Below, one piece after another: positions 8,093-17,383 of a stretch of 64,000 nucleotides of DNA (positions are counted from its first letter, which is position 1; each line of letters begins with the position of its first letter). A program made the translations under genes and the position numbers. This DNA is from Deltaproteobacteria bacterium. GTDB lineage: Bacteria; Desulfobacterota; Desulfomonilia; UBA1062. Location of the stretch: positions 62,001 to 126,000 of the forward strand of contig JAHDQN010000008.1 of the NCBI GenBank assembly GCA_018433775.1, read 5' to 3'. Under the pieces are notes generated by a model, which did not search any database, was not told the origin of the DNA, and saw nothing but the letters and a program-made list of their open reading frames with translations.

Positions 8093-9613
8093 TCAGGAGA
8101 TGAAGAGATTGTTGGTGGCGAAGTTCGGGTCGCTCGTGAGGTTGACCCCGATCCGCCTCAGGCCGGCCTCGTCTCCCGGGGTAGGGATGTGGGTCATGTG
8201 CACCTCGCAGCCGCTCAGGTCCCGGATCTTCTCCAGGGCGATCTGGGCGGCCGGGTTTGCGGTCGCGCTGATGCTCAGGGCCACGAGCGCCTCCTCGAGA
8301 TCCAGGCTCACCGATTTCTCGGCCAGGATGTCTGTCTTGAAGTTGCGCAGCGACTCGATGATGTTGCTGGGCAGCAGATCGATCCGGGCCGGGATCTCGG
8401 CCAGGTGCTTGATGGCCTTGATGATCAGGCTCGAAGCCGCGTGCATCATGGGGGAGTTGCTGCCCGTAATGATGGTGCCGTCCCTGAGCTGGATTGCGGC
8501 CCCGCAGTAGATGCCCTCGTTCCCCTTGGTCTCGTCGCTGATCGCGTCCTGGGCCGCCTTTCTGGCGGGCTGGACAACGCTGCGGTGCTCTGGCGTGATG
8601 CTGAACTCCTTGAGGAGAAGCTCGACCCGCTGCACGGTCTCCTTTTCGGTAAAGCCCATTGCGTACTCGCACTGATAGCGGAAGTAGCGGCGGATCACCT
8701 CCTGGCGGGAGGCCTCCCTGACCACCTCGTCGTCCGTGATGGCGAACCCGGCCCTGTTCACGCCCATGTCGGTGGGCGACTTGTAGAACGAATCGCACCC
8801 CGTGATCTTCTCCAGTATACGCCTGAGCACGGGGAACACCTCGACGTCGCGGTTATAGTTCACGACCGTGGTGCCGTAGGTCTCCAGGTGGAAAGGGTCG
8901 ATGAGGTTGAAGTCGCGGATATCCGCGGTTGCGGCCTCGTAGGCGATGTTGGCCGGGTGCTTCAAGGGGATGTTCCAGATGGGAAAGGTCTCGAACTTCG
9001 CATAGCCCGAACGGATGTTCCTGCGATAGTCATGGTAGAGCTGGGAGAGGCTGGTTGCGAGCTTGCCGCTGCCCGGGCCCGGTCCGGTCACGATCACCAG
9101 GGGTCTGGTCGTCTCGATATAGTCGTTCGCGCCGTATCCCTCGTCGCTCACGATGACCTCGATGTCCGTTGGATAGCCTTTGGTGAACCGGTGCGTGTAG
9201 ACCTTGATCCCGCGCCGCTCCAGCTTGTTTTTGAACTGGACCGCTGCGGGCTGGCACTCGAAGCGCGTGATCACCACACCCAGCACATTGATGCCCCACT
9301 CCTTGAGATCGTCGATGAGCTTCATGGCGTCCGAGTCGTAGGTGATGCCGAAGTCCGCCCTGATCTTCTTGCGCTCGATGTCCCCCGCATAGATGCACAG
9401 CAGGAGATCGGCCTTGTCCTTGAGCTCCCGGAGCAGCCTCATCTTTACGTTCGGGTCGTATCCCGGCAGCACCCGGGCCGCGTGGTAGTCGTACATCAGC
9501 TTTCCGCCGAACTCGAGATAGAGTTTGTTGTCGAAGCGCTTCACGCGCTCGAGAATTTCCTGTGCCTGCTCCCTGATATACTTCTCGTTGTCGAACCCGA
9601 TCGCTCCGGCCAT
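8093..9613 (-). CDS. DUF1846 family protein
   Basis: A 506-residue protein matching the DUF1846 family over its full length, starting MAGAIGFDNEKYIREQAQEI. Typical stretches include LYLEFGGKLMYDYHAARVLPG, cut short here, then LCIYAGDIERKKIRADFGIT and VTGPGPGSGKLATSLSQLYH, the last with a glycine-rich loop suggestive of nucleotide or phosphate binding. Structures of family members are known, but as far as I recall the biochemical function is not settled. ATG 9613 is preceded by AAGGAGAG; in-frame codons further upstream are not expected to be translated. The gene is divergent from the acyl-CoA hydrolase-like gene at 9939. Confidence 0.9.
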   Translation of the reverse strand: MAGAIGFDNEKYIREQAQEILERVKRFDNKLYLEFGGKLMYDYHAARVLPGYDPNVKMRLLRELKDKADLLLCIYAGDIERKKIRADFGITYDSDAMKLIDDLKEWGINVLGVVITRFECQPAAVQFKNKLERRGIKVYTHRFTKGYPTDIEVIVSDEGYGANDYIETTRPLVIVTGPGPGSGKLATSLSQLYHDYRRNIRSGYAKFETFPIWNIPLKHPANIAYEAATADIRDFNLIDPFHLETYGTTVVNYNRDVEVFPVLRRILEKITGCDSFYKSPTDMGVNRAGFAITDDEVVREASRQEVIRRYFRYQCEYAMGFTEKETVQRVELLLKEFSITPEHRSVVQPARKAAQDAISDETKGNEGIYCGAAIQLRDGTIITGSNSPMMHAASSLIIKAIKHLAEIPARIDLLPSNIIESLRNFKTDILAEKSVSLDLEEALVALSISATANPAAQIALEKIRDLSGCEVHMTHIPTPGDEAGLRRIGVNLTSDPNFATNNLFIS

Positions 9614-9938
9614 GACTCTCCTTATCCGTATGAGTGCTGTAATTTTAAAGATGGTGCCGGTCAATGCATCAGGCCGTATGCCCGGCCATGGGATGCAGCT
9701 CTTTACCCGGCTGCTCACGTGCCCCTTATATACGATTGTCCCCGCAAGAACAATCATCTTTCCCGGACGTGACCGAGAAAGTCAGCTTGTGCCGGTGGCT
9801 GTTTGAATTTGCACTTACGGGTTTGCATAATGGAAATAAGAGGCCCAAGAAGAGTTCTCTCTGGAAACATAAGCCCTGGCGGATCGCGCGGCCAGTGTCT
9901 GGGGGCTGCAGCGGTATACCGGCAAAGGAGGAAGAAAG
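9614..9938. other. Divergent intergenic region
   Basis: This 325-bp gap separates the leftward DUF1846 gene from the rightward acyl-CoA hydrolase-like gene. It holds the promoter candidate at 9803-9831 and the ribosome site of the rightward gene; nothing else stands out. Confidence 0.5.
9803..9831 (+). promoter_or_regulatory. Promoter candidate for the acyl-CoA hydrolase-like gene
   Basis: TTGAAT (9803-9808), 17-bp spacer, CATAAT (9826-9831). Four and five of six consensus positions match. The expected start is near 9838, giving a leader of about 100 nt. Confidence 0.4.
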
Positions 9939-11015
9939 TTGGAAGCCGAATTCGAATCGCCCGGAGGGGCCGTGTTGATCCGGCGATCGCCCGGAATGCT
10001 GCACCTCGCGCTCAACCGGCCCGAAGCCATCAACAGCCTCACCCTCGACATGGTGCGTGTGATGGCTCATGAACTGGAAGCCGCGCGGGAAGACACGGGT
10101 GTGAATCTCGTTTTGCTGAGCGGCCGGGGCGAAAAGGGTTTCTGCGCAGGCGGCGACATCAAGATCATGGCGCGGGCCGCAGAAGAAAACGACATACGGC
10201 CGGCCATGCAGTTTCTGATGGAAGAAAACGACCTCGATTTGGCCGTTCACCGTTACCCCAAGCCGGTGGTCGTACTTGCCCACGGCATCACCATGGGGGG
10301 CGGGCTCGGGATAGCCGCCGGCGCGGATGTCGTGGCGGCGACCGAGACCACGCGCATGGCCATGCCCGAGACCCGCATCGGGTTCTTCCCGGACGTGGGT
10401 TCCACGGGCTGGCTGTTCGAGAAGTGCGGCAGGGGATATCCGGAGTTTCTCGGTCTGACAGGATACGAGCTCAAGGGCGCTCACTGTGTTCGCGTGGGGC
10501 TGGCAGACTGCCTCATCCCCACATCCGAGGTCCCCGGGGCGATCGAGGCCATGAGCAGCCATGCGCCCGTGCTGGCCTCAGATCGGCATGCCGCATCGAA
10601 CCGGGTCCGGGAGATCCTCGCCCCCTTCACGCTGAAGGATATCCCGGCCGACCCGGAGATGGACCAATGGGTCGAAGAGTATTTTGCGGGCAAGACATCG
10701 GTGAGCGGCATTCTGGACGAGCTCAGGGACTGCATAACGCAGGACGACCTGTGCGAAGGTGTGTTCGAGAGGCTCTCGGAGCGCTCTCCCATCGCGGTGA
10801 CCATAACACTGCAATGCCTGCGCCGCGATGAGGGCAGAGACATCCTTGAGGTCTACCAGTCGGATCTCAAGGTTGCCCGGTATCTCATGGAGCAGCACGA
10901 CTTCAAGGAAGGGGTCAGGGCCCGGCTCATCGACCGTGACAACCGCCCGCAATGGGACCCGGACACCTTTGAGAAGGCCGCTGCCATGCTGCGCATCACG
11001 CCATTCGAGGAGTAG
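9939..11015 (+). CDS. Enoyl-CoA hydratase/isomerase family protein, 3-hydroxyisobutyryl-CoA hydrolase-like
   Basis: A 358-residue crotonase-fold protein of the long branch that includes 3-hydroxyisobutyryl-CoA hydrolase, an enzyme of valine breakdown. Motifs: HLALNRPEAINSL near residue 25, the oxyanion-hole segment GEKGFCAGGDI, then HGITMGGGLGIAAGAD and AMPETRIGFFPDVGSTG, the last carrying the Glu and Asp positions usual for the family. The C-terminal RARLIDRDNRPQWDPDTFE also matches that branch. The start is TTG 9939, backed by a strong AAAGGAGG. No other valine-pathway genes lie next to it, so the substrate could be another hydroxyacyl- or enoyl-CoA. Confidence 0.86.
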   Translation: MEAEFESPGGAVLIRRSPGMLHLALNRPEAINSLTLDMVRVMAHELEAAREDTGVNLVLLSGRGEKGFCAGGDIKIMARAAEENDIRPAMQFLMEENDLDLAVHRYPKPVVVLAHGITMGGGLGIAAGADVVAATETTRMAMPETRIGFFPDVGSTGWLFEKCGRGYPEFLGLTGYELKGAHCVRVGLADCLIPTSEVPGAIEAMSSHAPVLASDRHAASNRVREILAPFTLKDIPADPEMDQWVEEYFAGKTSVSGILDELRDCITQDDLCEGVFERLSERSPIAVTITLQCLRRDEGRDILEVYQSDLKVARYLMEQHDFKEGVRARLIDRDNRPQWDPDTFEKAAAMLRITPFEE

Positions 11016-11083
11016 CGCGCAGGAATTCGGAAAAAAAACCGGTTGATTCTGCCGGTTGCGTGCTGGTATCAACCTTGGACGAG

Positions 11084-11458
11084 ATGAAGATAACCAATGA
11101 GGAGTTCGAGCGGATCGTGGGCAGGTCGCTCGACCGGATCCCTGATGAGCTCATGCTTCACGTCAAGAACGTGGCCATCCGGGTGGAAGACCGGCCGTCC
11201 CCGGACCTGCTCGAGGAAATGGGCATGCCCGAAGACGAGCTCCTTCTCGGCGTGTACACCGGCGAGGCCCTCCCCGACCGCCTTCTCACCTTCCCCTCGT
11301 TCTACCCGGACACCATCATCCTCTTCAAGGAGCCGCTCCTGGAGGTTTGCGGGGATATCGAAGAGCTGGAGGAAGAGATCGAGATCACGGTGGTCCACGA
11401 GATCGCCCACTACTTCGGCATCAGCGAAGAGCGGCTTGCGGAGTTGGGGTACGGGTAA
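11084..11458 (+). CDS. Small zincin-like metallopeptidase family protein (DUF1025 type)
   Basis: A 124-residue protein starting MKITNEEFERIVGRSLDRIP, with a near-C-terminal zinc motif TVVHEIAHYFGI, an HExxH signature followed by a downstream glycine/glutamate region. This matches the compact zincin-like family formerly called DUF1025; members are short, as here. Catalytic activity is not established for most of them. I chose ATG 11084; a GTG eight codons upstream (11060) is also in frame, and neither has a strong ribosome site. It lies 68 nt after the acyl-CoA hydrolase-like gene and may be cotranscribed with it. Confidence 0.82.
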   Translation: MKITNEEFERIVGRSLDRIPDELMLHVKNVAIRVEDRPSPDLLEEMGMPEDELLLGVYTGEALPDRLLTFPSFYPDTIILFKEPLLEVCGDIEELEEEIEITVVHEIAHYFGISEERLAELGYG

Positions 11459-11600
11459 TCTCTCTCTTTGCCCTGGAACAGGTGCATGTTCCCGTCGACG
11501 CATGAAATAACCGTTGCGTCTTTCCCTCTCAAGCTGGTATCTTCCCTGCCTGTTGTCTTTCCATCGGAGACGAACACACCACACGAAGGGGCAATGGAGC

Positions 11601-12497
11601 ATGAACCGAGGAGTCCTGTACGCAGCCGCAGCCTTTGTGCTGTGGGGCCTTCTGCCGGTATACTGGAAGTGGCTCCAGCACATCCCCGCCTTCGAGACGC
11701 TCTGTCACCGGATCATCTGGTCGTTTTTCATGCTGGCGTTCGTGGTCGCACTCACGGGCCGGTGGAAAAGGCTTCGCCGCGACCTCTTCAGCGCTCGGGT
11801 GCTGTGTGCGTATACTGCGGCCGGTGTTTTGATCGCGGCCAACTGGCTCACCTATATCTGGGCCGTAGGCGCCGGGTTTATCCTGGAGACCAGCCTCGGT
11901 TACTTCATCAATCCCCTGCTCAGCGTCCTGATGGGCGTCGTGGTCCTGCACGAGCGGCTCCGGCCCGCACAGTGGGCCGCTATCGCCCTGGCGGCCGCGG
12001 GCGTGTGCTATCTCTGGGTCGCCCATGGGTCCCTACCCTGGATCGCGCTCGTCCTTGCAGTCTCCTTCAGCCTCTACGGCCTGGTCAAGAAAATCGCCCC
12101 CCTGGGCTCACTCCATGGGCTCACCGTGGAGACCGCGGTGCTGCTTCTGCCGGCTCTGGCCTTTCTGGCATATTCCGGTCAGGCAGGCCTGGGTGTGTCC
12201 CTCCACACAGGATCAGTCACCGGCATCCTGCTCGTCGGGACAGGGCTCGTCACCGTGGTCCCCATGCTGCTTTTTTCGTCGGCGGCCAGGCGGATCGATC
12301 TCTCGCTCCTGGGTATCATGCAATACATCGCACCTTCGATGCAGTTCGCCCTGGGGGTGTTCGTCTACCACGAGCCGTTCACCCGCGAGAGGCTCATCGG
12401 GTTTGTCATCGTATGGTCGGCCCTGGCGGTCTATGCGGCGGAAGGATATGTCAGCCGCAGGCCACGGGCCGTCCCCATCGCGCCGAACCAGGCTTGA
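11601..12497 (+). CDS. rarD: EamA family transporter RarD
   Basis: A 298-residue inner-membrane protein of the drug/metabolite transporter superfamily with about ten hydrophobic helices in two EamA halves. RarD hallmarks are the start MNRGVLYAAAAFVLWGLLPVYWK, cut short here, then ETLCHRIIWSF, NWLTYIWAV, ETSLGYFINPLLSV and LLGIMQYIAPSMQF. E. coli RarD was named for chloramphenicol resistance, but its natural substrate is not known. ATG 11601 follows GGAGC. It is convergent with the alkylsulfatase-like gene, whose stop lies only 10 bp away. Confidence 0.93.
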   Translation: MNRGVLYAAAAFVLWGLLPVYWKWLQHIPAFETLCHRIIWSFFMLAFVVALTGRWKRLRRDLFSARVLCAYTAAGVLIAANWLTYIWAVGAGFILETSLGYFINPLLSVLMGVVVLHERLRPAQWAAIALAAAGVCYLWVAHGSLPWIALVLAVSFSLYGLVKKIAPLGSLHGLTVETAVLLLPALAFLAYSGQAGLGVSLHTGSVTGILLVGTGLVTVVPMLLFSSAARRIDLSLLGIMQYIAPSMQFALGVFVYHEPFTRERLIGFVIVWSALAVYAAEGYVSRRPRAVPIAPNQA

Positions 12498-12507
12498 AGA
12501 CCGGGGG

Positions 12508-14277
12508 TCACTGTCTCAGCGGTTCATGGGGCAGCTTGGGTTTCTGCGGCGAGAACAGGCCGAGGAACCGCGCGAAACGGACGGCATTGCCCTGCTCATA
12601 GTCGAAACCGGCCAGGGTGATCACGGGGTTGCGGACCCGCGCGAGCATCTCCTTGAACGCGGCCGCATTCGCCGTGACCTCGATATCCAGGTCCATGCCG
12701 TCGAGTGCACCGGGCGCGCACTGCCTGATCTCCACGACACCCCTGCGCACGTGGATGAGATAGGCTGTTTTCTCGTCCTCGAACCTCATGCCCACCCGCT
12801 GGTCCAGATGGGCACTCGCCTCGGGGTCAAGGTTCACCGCCAAGAGCTCGAAAAAGCCCTCGAGCGGAAAGCGGCGCACCTGCTCGGGCTTCTGCCCGGC
12901 ATCGGCCAGGGCCACGAACCCGCCTCGTATCTCCAGGGCCTCGGTCAGGTAGTAGTGGCGGGCATTGGGGTTCTCTTCCCGCTCGCCCAGGGCGATAAGC
13001 GATTGCACCCGGATATCACGCGCGGAAGGATTATCGGGGTTCAGGCGTATCAGGTGGCCGGAGAGCTCGAGCGCCGCCTGATACTCGCCGTTGTCCAGGG
13101 CCTGCCGGGCGTGTGCCTGAAGGGCCTCCTCGCTCCCTGCGAGGCGTACCAGCAGGCTGGCCTTCTCGGAGCGTGTGAGCGGGTTGAGGTGGGCTGAGTC
13201 GCCGTCGAACCACCCGAGCTCTCCGGCGAACACGGAGCGGACCGACCACGCGACCGTGCCGTAGAAAGGCTGGAGATACGGGGCATCTGCCAGGTGCTGG
13301 GGCAGCTTGACGTATTCGGCGAGCTCGTCCGGGGTCATGCCCTGGTTGATGCCGCGGATGGCCTGGTCGTGCACGAACTGGATCGCATCGCGGTAGTCCC
13401 TGAGCACGGACTCGATCCTCTCCTGCCCGATGACGGGCCTGGTGTGGCCGGGCACCAGGTATTCCGGGCGCCTGTCGCGCATCTTGTCGATGCTGCGGTA
13501 CCACTGCTGCAGACTGCGATAGGGCGTGCCCCGGATCGTGTAGAGGTTCGGAAAGGCCCAGTAGAAGTTGTCGCCGCACAGGAGCGCCCGCTCGCTCGGC
13601 AGCCACACGAAGATCTGGTCGTCGGTCTCACCCGGGGCGTGGACCAGCTCGAATTCGATCCCGGCGACCGTGTCGGTGAGTGTATCGGAAAAAGTCCGGG
13701 TAGGCGGCAGGTAGCCGATGGTGCTGTCCCGATCGTACCGGAGAAAGGGGCCGATCCCGCAGTTGACGAGTTCTTCACCGTCGAGGAAGCTGCCGAACAT
13801 GCGCATGCCCCGCATGTCGGTCACCGTGCGCATCTTGCTCACGATCCGCCCGACAAGCCCGGCCGTTGTCTCGTGGGCATAGATCGGCACGCCGCCTCCG
13901 GGCGCGAACACCTCGGCCCCAAAGATGTGGTCGACATGGTTGTGGGTATAGATAATGGCTTTGACGGGCTTGTCCGAAATCTTTCTGAACTCGGAGAGCA
14001 CCTCTGACGCAGCCTCGCACGACTCCATGGTATCCACGATGATCAGGCCGTCGTCACCCTCGATCATGATGGAGTTCGCCAGCCCGTAGCCGATGGCTGC
14101 ATAGACGTTGCCCGCCACCTTTTCCACGCCCTTGCTGAAAATTTCCGTGTGCGCCTTCAGGGAAGGTTGCGCGACGAGGCCTCCCGGGCTCCCGCCCTCT
14201 TCCGACTGCCGGTGGTTGCAGGCGGCGCCGAGCAGCAGAATCATCATGACCCAAGGCAGAATGATATTTCTCTTCAT
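12508..14277 (-). CDS. Alkyl/aryl-sulfatase-like lipoprotein (SdsA/BDS1 type metallo-beta-lactamase fold)
   Basis: A 589-residue enzyme of the alkylsulfatase family, which hydrolyses sulfate esters with two zinc ions. The N-terminus carries a lipobox (MMILLLGAAC, Cys about residue 20), so it should be a periplasmic lipoprotein. The metal site THNHVDHIFGAE lies near residues 111-122, followed by HAPGETDDQ, ALLCGDNFYWAFPN and LVPGHTRPV. A helical middle part (about 330-450) and an SCP2-like C-terminal region complete the known SdsA1 layout. ATG 14277 is preceded by GAGAGGAGGGA. The sulfate-ester substrate is unknown, and in anaerobes such enzymes may act on other esters. It is divergent from htpX. 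Confidence 0.9.
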   Translation of the reverse strand: MKRNIILPWVMMILLLGAACNHRQSEEGGSPGGLVAQPSLKAHTEIFSKGVEKVAGNVYAAIGYGLANSIMIEGDDGLIIVDTMESCEAASEVLSEFRKISDKPVKAIIYTHNHVDHIFGAEVFAPGGGVPIYAHETTAGLVGRIVSKMRTVTDMRGMRMFGSFLDGEELVNCGIGPFLRYDRDSTIGYLPPTRTFSDTLTDTVAGIEFELVHAPGETDDQIFVWLPSERALLCGDNFYWAFPNLYTIRGTPYRSLQQWYRSIDKMRDRRPEYLVPGHTRPVIGQERIESVLRDYRDAIQFVHDQAIRGINQGMTPDELAEYVKLPQHLADAPYLQPFYGTVAWSVRSVFAGELGWFDGDSAHLNPLTRSEKASLLVRLAGSEEALQAHARQALDNGEYQAALELSGHLIRLNPDNPSARDIRVQSLIALGEREENPNARHYYLTEALEIRGGFVALADAGQKPEQVRRFPLEGFFELLAVNLDPEASAHLDQRVGMRFEDEKTAYLIHVRRGVVEIRQCAPGALDGMDLDIEVTANAAAFKEMLARVRNPVITLAGFDYEQGNAVRFARFLGLFSPQKPKLPHEPLRQ

Positions 14278-14538
14278 GGATCCCTCCTCTCAATTGAAAG
14301 CAAAACAAATGTTATGTATTATAGTAACCACGAGCGTGTGCGGTGTCTATCAAAAGATTACAAGGATATGCCGGCCGGTCCGGTATTCTCTTCCGGTCCA
14401 TACCCTCAATCCAGGGCGCGGGCGGTTTTCCATGTCCTGTGCATCCATGCGCCGGGCATGCGCATCTATAGTGAGCAGTGAACGGGATTCTCTGTTTCGG
14501 CACCATCCTGTCACGCCGACAAACCGGAGGGTAAGCCC

Positions 14539-15393
14539 ATGAACAACCTCAAGACCTTTTTCCTGATGCTGGTCATGACACTGATCCTGATCGGCATCGG
14601 AAACATCCTGGGCGGCACACAGGGGATGGTCATCGCCTTTGTGCTGGCCGCAGTCATGAATTTCGCCTCGTACTGGTTCTCGGACAGGATCGTGCTCTCC
14701 ATGTACCGCGCGAAGAAGATCGAAGAAAACGATATGCCCGAGCTCTATTCCACGGTCAGGAATCTCACCCGCCAGGCGTCGCTGCCCATGCCCGGGCTGT
14801 ATTTCATCGACACGCCCATGCCCAATGCATTCGCCACGGGCCGCAACCCGAACCACGCAGCCGTGGCCGTGACCAGGGGGATCGTGGACCTGCTCGACTC
14901 GCGCGAGCTGAGCGGGGTGATCGCGCACGAGCTTTCTCACGTAAAGAACCGGGACATCCTGATATCGACCATAGCGGCAACCTTTGCAGGGGCCGTGTTC
15001 ATCCTGGCGAGGATGGCGCAGTTTGCAGCCATATTCGGAGGGGGCCGGGGCGGCCACGACAGCAGGGGCGGCGTGTTCGGACTGCTGGCGATCGCAATCA
15101 TCGCCCCGATCGCAGCGATGATCGTCCGGATGGCGATCTCGCGCTCGCGGGAATACCAGGCGGATGCGAGCGGGGCAGAGATCTCGGGAGACCCGCTGTC
15201 ATTGGCCAGCGCACTGCGAAAGCTCGAGTCCGGGGTTCAGCGCAGCCGTGCTGAGGTCAATCCAAGCACGGCCCACCTGTTTATCGCAAACCCCTTGAGA
15301 GGCAATTCAATCCTTGCCCTGTTCTCGACCCACCCGCCCATGGAAGACCGGATCAGGCGCCTGGAGCACATGGCGCACGGGCCTATCTCGTGA
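14539..15393 (+). CDS. htpX: Zinc metalloprotease HtpX
   Basis: A 284-residue inner-membrane M48 protease that degrades misfolded membrane proteins. Two N-terminal membrane segments are followed by [16 protein letters not shown], the zinc motif [14 protein letters not shown] (HExxH), two more hydrophobic segments flanking a glycine-rich [12 protein letters not shown] loop, and the third-ligand region [12 protein letters not shown]. The C-terminal [15 protein letters not shown] is also typical. ATG 14539 follows GGAGGG. The length is normal. In enterobacteria htpX is controlled by CpxR, but no such site is evident here. Confidence 0.96.
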   Translation: MNNLKTFFLMLVMTLILIGIGNILGGTQGMVIAFVLAAVMNFASYWFSDRIVLSMYRAKKIEENDMPELYSTVRNLTRQASLPMPGLYFIDTPMPNAFATGRNPNHAAVAVTRGIVDLLDSRELSGVIAHELSHVKNRDILISTIAATFAGAVFILARMAQFAAIFGGGRGGHDSRGGVFGLLAIAIIAPIAAMIVRMAISRSREYQADASGAEISGDPLSLASALRKLESGVQRSRAEVNPSTAHLFIANPLRGNSILALFSTHPPMEDRIRRLEHMAHGPIS

Positions 15394-15401
15394 CCTGCAC
15401 C

Positions 15402-15713
15402 TCACCTGCACACGGGCTCTGACCCCGGCTCCAGATTCGCGAGGTACTCGGCGACCACGGGGATGTCCTGCTCGGCTACATCGGCGCCCTTGGACACCAT
15501 CTCGGAGACGGTCCGGATCCATTCCTCGCGGTCTTTCTCACCCAGATTGTCGCAGATCCGCCGGGTGGTGTGGCACGCGGTACATTTTGTCATGACAGTG
15601 GACTGGGGATCAACCTGCTGCCGGGCATCAACGTCGCAGAGAACGATCACACCGGCAAACAGGATGATGACCGTGACGCCAATGACAGGCGTAAAGGAAG
15701 CCGTCTTCTTCAA
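15402..15713 (-). CDS. Small exported mono-heme c-type cytochrome
   Basis: A 103-residue protein with a signal peptide (KKTASFTPVIGVTVIILFAG) and a single CTACH heme-attachment motif near residue 45. REEWIRTVSEMVSKGADV and a short C-terminal helix (VAEYLANLEPG) follow, as in small quinohemoprotein-type and cytochrome c552-like proteins. A methionine in the helix after the motif (EMV) could be the distal ligand. It should carry electrons in the periplasm. The start is TTG 15713 with GGAGGG upstream. It lies 60 nt downstream of the thiolase gene on the same strand, so the two may be cotranscribed, though no functional link is known. Confidence 0.85.
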   Translation of the reverse strand: MKKTASFTPVIGVTVIILFAGVIVLCDVDARQQVDPQSTVMTKCTACHTTRRICDNLGEKDREEWIRTVSEMVSKGADVAEQDIPVVAEYLANLEPGSEPVCR

Positions 15714-15773
15714 TGCACCCTCCTTTCATAGTCCTGCAGGGCCTTAAGATGTACCAGTCGCCGGTCACCAGGC

Positions 15774-16955
15774 TCACAGATCTCTCCGGACGATCAGCGC
15801 CACGGCCTCGCCGCCGCCCAGGCACAAAGAGGCGAGCCCGATCTTGCTGTTTCTGCGCATCATCTCGTAGATCAGCGTGGTGAGCACCCGCGCCCCGCTC
15901 GCGCCGATGGGATGGCCCAGCGCGATGGCCCCTCCGTTGACGTTGACCTTTTCCATATCGATGCCCAGCTCCCTGATGACCGAGACCGTTGAGCCGGCAA
16001 AGGCCTCGTTGATCTCGAAGAGGTCGACGTCTTCGATTCTGATGCCCTCCTTCTTCAGGACCTTGGGTATGGCGAGCGTGGGTGCCATGAGAATGAACTT
16101 CATGTCGATGCCCGCACTCGCCTGCGACCTGACAACAGCCAGCTCGGGACAGCCCAGCTCTTTCGCCCTTTCGCGGGCCATGACCACGGTGGCGGATGCA
16201 CCATCGGATATTCCCGATGCGTTGCCGGCGGTGGTCTTGCCGCCCGCCTTGAACACGGGCTTGAGCTTTGACAGGGCCTCCATGCTCGTCTCCCGGGGGT
16301 GCTCGTCCGTGTCGAAAATCTTCGGTCCGCCCTTTTTCTGCGGGACCTCCACCGGCACGATCTCCTCCCGGAACAGCCCTTTCCTGATTGCGTTGAGTGC
16401 CCGTTCCTGGCTTCGCAGGGCGTAGAGGTCCTGGTCTTCCCGGCTCACGCTGTACCGGTCGATGACCAGCTCGTTCGAGGCCCCCATGTGGAAATCGTTC
16501 ACGATGTCCCACAGGCCGTCGTGCATCATGTGGTCGTTGATCGTGCCCGGCCCCATGCGGTAGCCGAAGCGCGCCTTGTCGAGATAGTATGGCGCCCTGC
16601 TCATGCTCTCCATGCCGCCGGCCACGATGATGTCGGCATCGCCCAGGGCAATGGCCTGGGCCGCGAGCATGACCGACTTGAGCCCGGAGCCGCAGACCTT
16701 GTTGACGGTGAGGCACTGCACCTCCCAGGGCATGCCCGCCTGGACTGCCGCCTGCCGGGCCGGGTTCTGCCCCAGGCCGCAGGGAAGGACAATGCCCATG
16801 ATGACCTCGTCGACATCTTCTTTCTGTATTCCGGCACGGCTGATTGCGTTCTCTATGACAATGGCGCCCAGCCTGTTTGCATCGACACCGGTAAGGCTGC
16901 CGTTGAAGCCGCCGATGGGTGTCCTCACGGCACTGGTCAATACGACTTCTCTCAT
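15774..16955 (-). CDS. Acetyl-CoA C-acetyltransferase (thiolase)
   Basis: A 393-residue biosynthetic-type thiolase that condenses or cleaves beta-ketoacyl-CoA in fatty-acid or acetoacetyl-CoA metabolism. All three catalytic regions are present: the acyl-carrying Cys in VNKVCGSGLKSVMLA (about residue 88), the His in GGAIALGHPIGASGARVL, and the C-terminal Cys in LASLCLGGGEAVALI. The full-length N-terminus MREVVLTSAVRTPIGGFNG is preceded by AGGAGGAAACC, which fixes ATG 16955. Substrate length cannot be told from sequence. It is divergent from purC across a 428-bp gap and is followed by a small cytochrome gene. Confidence 0.95.
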   Translation of the reverse strand: MREVVLTSAVRTPIGGFNGSLTGVDANRLGAIVIENAISRAGIQKEDVDEVIMGIVLPCGLGQNPARQAAVQAGMPWEVQCLTVNKVCGSGLKSVMLAAQAIALGDADIIVAGGMESMSRAPYYLDKARFGYRMGPGTINDHMMHDGLWDIVNDFHMGASNELVIDRYSVSREDQDLYALRSQERALNAIRKGLFREEIVPVEVPQKKGGPKIFDTDEHPRETSMEALSKLKPVFKAGGKTTAGNASGISDGASATVVMARERAKELGCPELAVVRSQASAGIDMKFILMAPTLAIPKVLKKEGIRIEDVDLFEINEAFAGSTVSVIRELGIDMEKVNVNGGAIALGHPIGASGARVLTTLIYEMMRRNSKIGLASLCLGGGEAVALIVRRDL

Positions 16956-17383
16956 GGTTTCCTCCTGGATCGTTCGATTATGGGCCATTGGTTCTCAACA
17001 ACCCCGCTGTATTGAGCACGAAAAGCATACCAAAGGGTTCCCCGGTTATATTTAAGGAAAAAGTCGTTTCCTCCGAGAAACTCAGTGCCGCAAGCGGGAT
17101 TCAAGCATTCTATCGTATTATAATGCTTCCGATCCCACGAATGCACAGTCCGGGCCCGGATACGGGAGGGACAGATTCTGATAATCGGGCAGGTGCGTTG
17201 CTCGAGACCGGATATGCAGCTTGTCAGTGAATACCCGGCACGTTTATGTAACGACTGAAGAATATTTTTTTTCCGGGCGATCAGAAAAAAATCGATCATC
17301 GGTATTGCCTGACGGAAACATTTCGCGTATAAACTCTCCTTTCCGATATTCTCGAAAAAAAACGATAGAGGAGACAACAGGAC
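16956..17383. other. Divergent intergenic region between thiolase and purC
   Basis: The gap holds the purC promoter candidate (17305-17333) and the ribosome sites of both flanking genes. An AT-richer stretch near 17040-17060 could serve the thiolase gene, but no clear -35/-10 pair was found on that strand. No gene is seen. Confidence 0.5.
17305..17333 (+). promoter_or_regulatory. Promoter candidate for purC
   Basis: TTGCCT (17305-17310), 17-bp spacer, TATAAA (17328-17333). The expected start is near 17340, giving a leader of about 44 nt that includes GAGGAG before GTG 17384. Confidence 0.5.

Noticed and set aside
8048-9772. 574-codon rightward open frame opposite the DUF1846 gene
   Set aside because: Antisense shadow; the leftward frame matches a known family over its full length.
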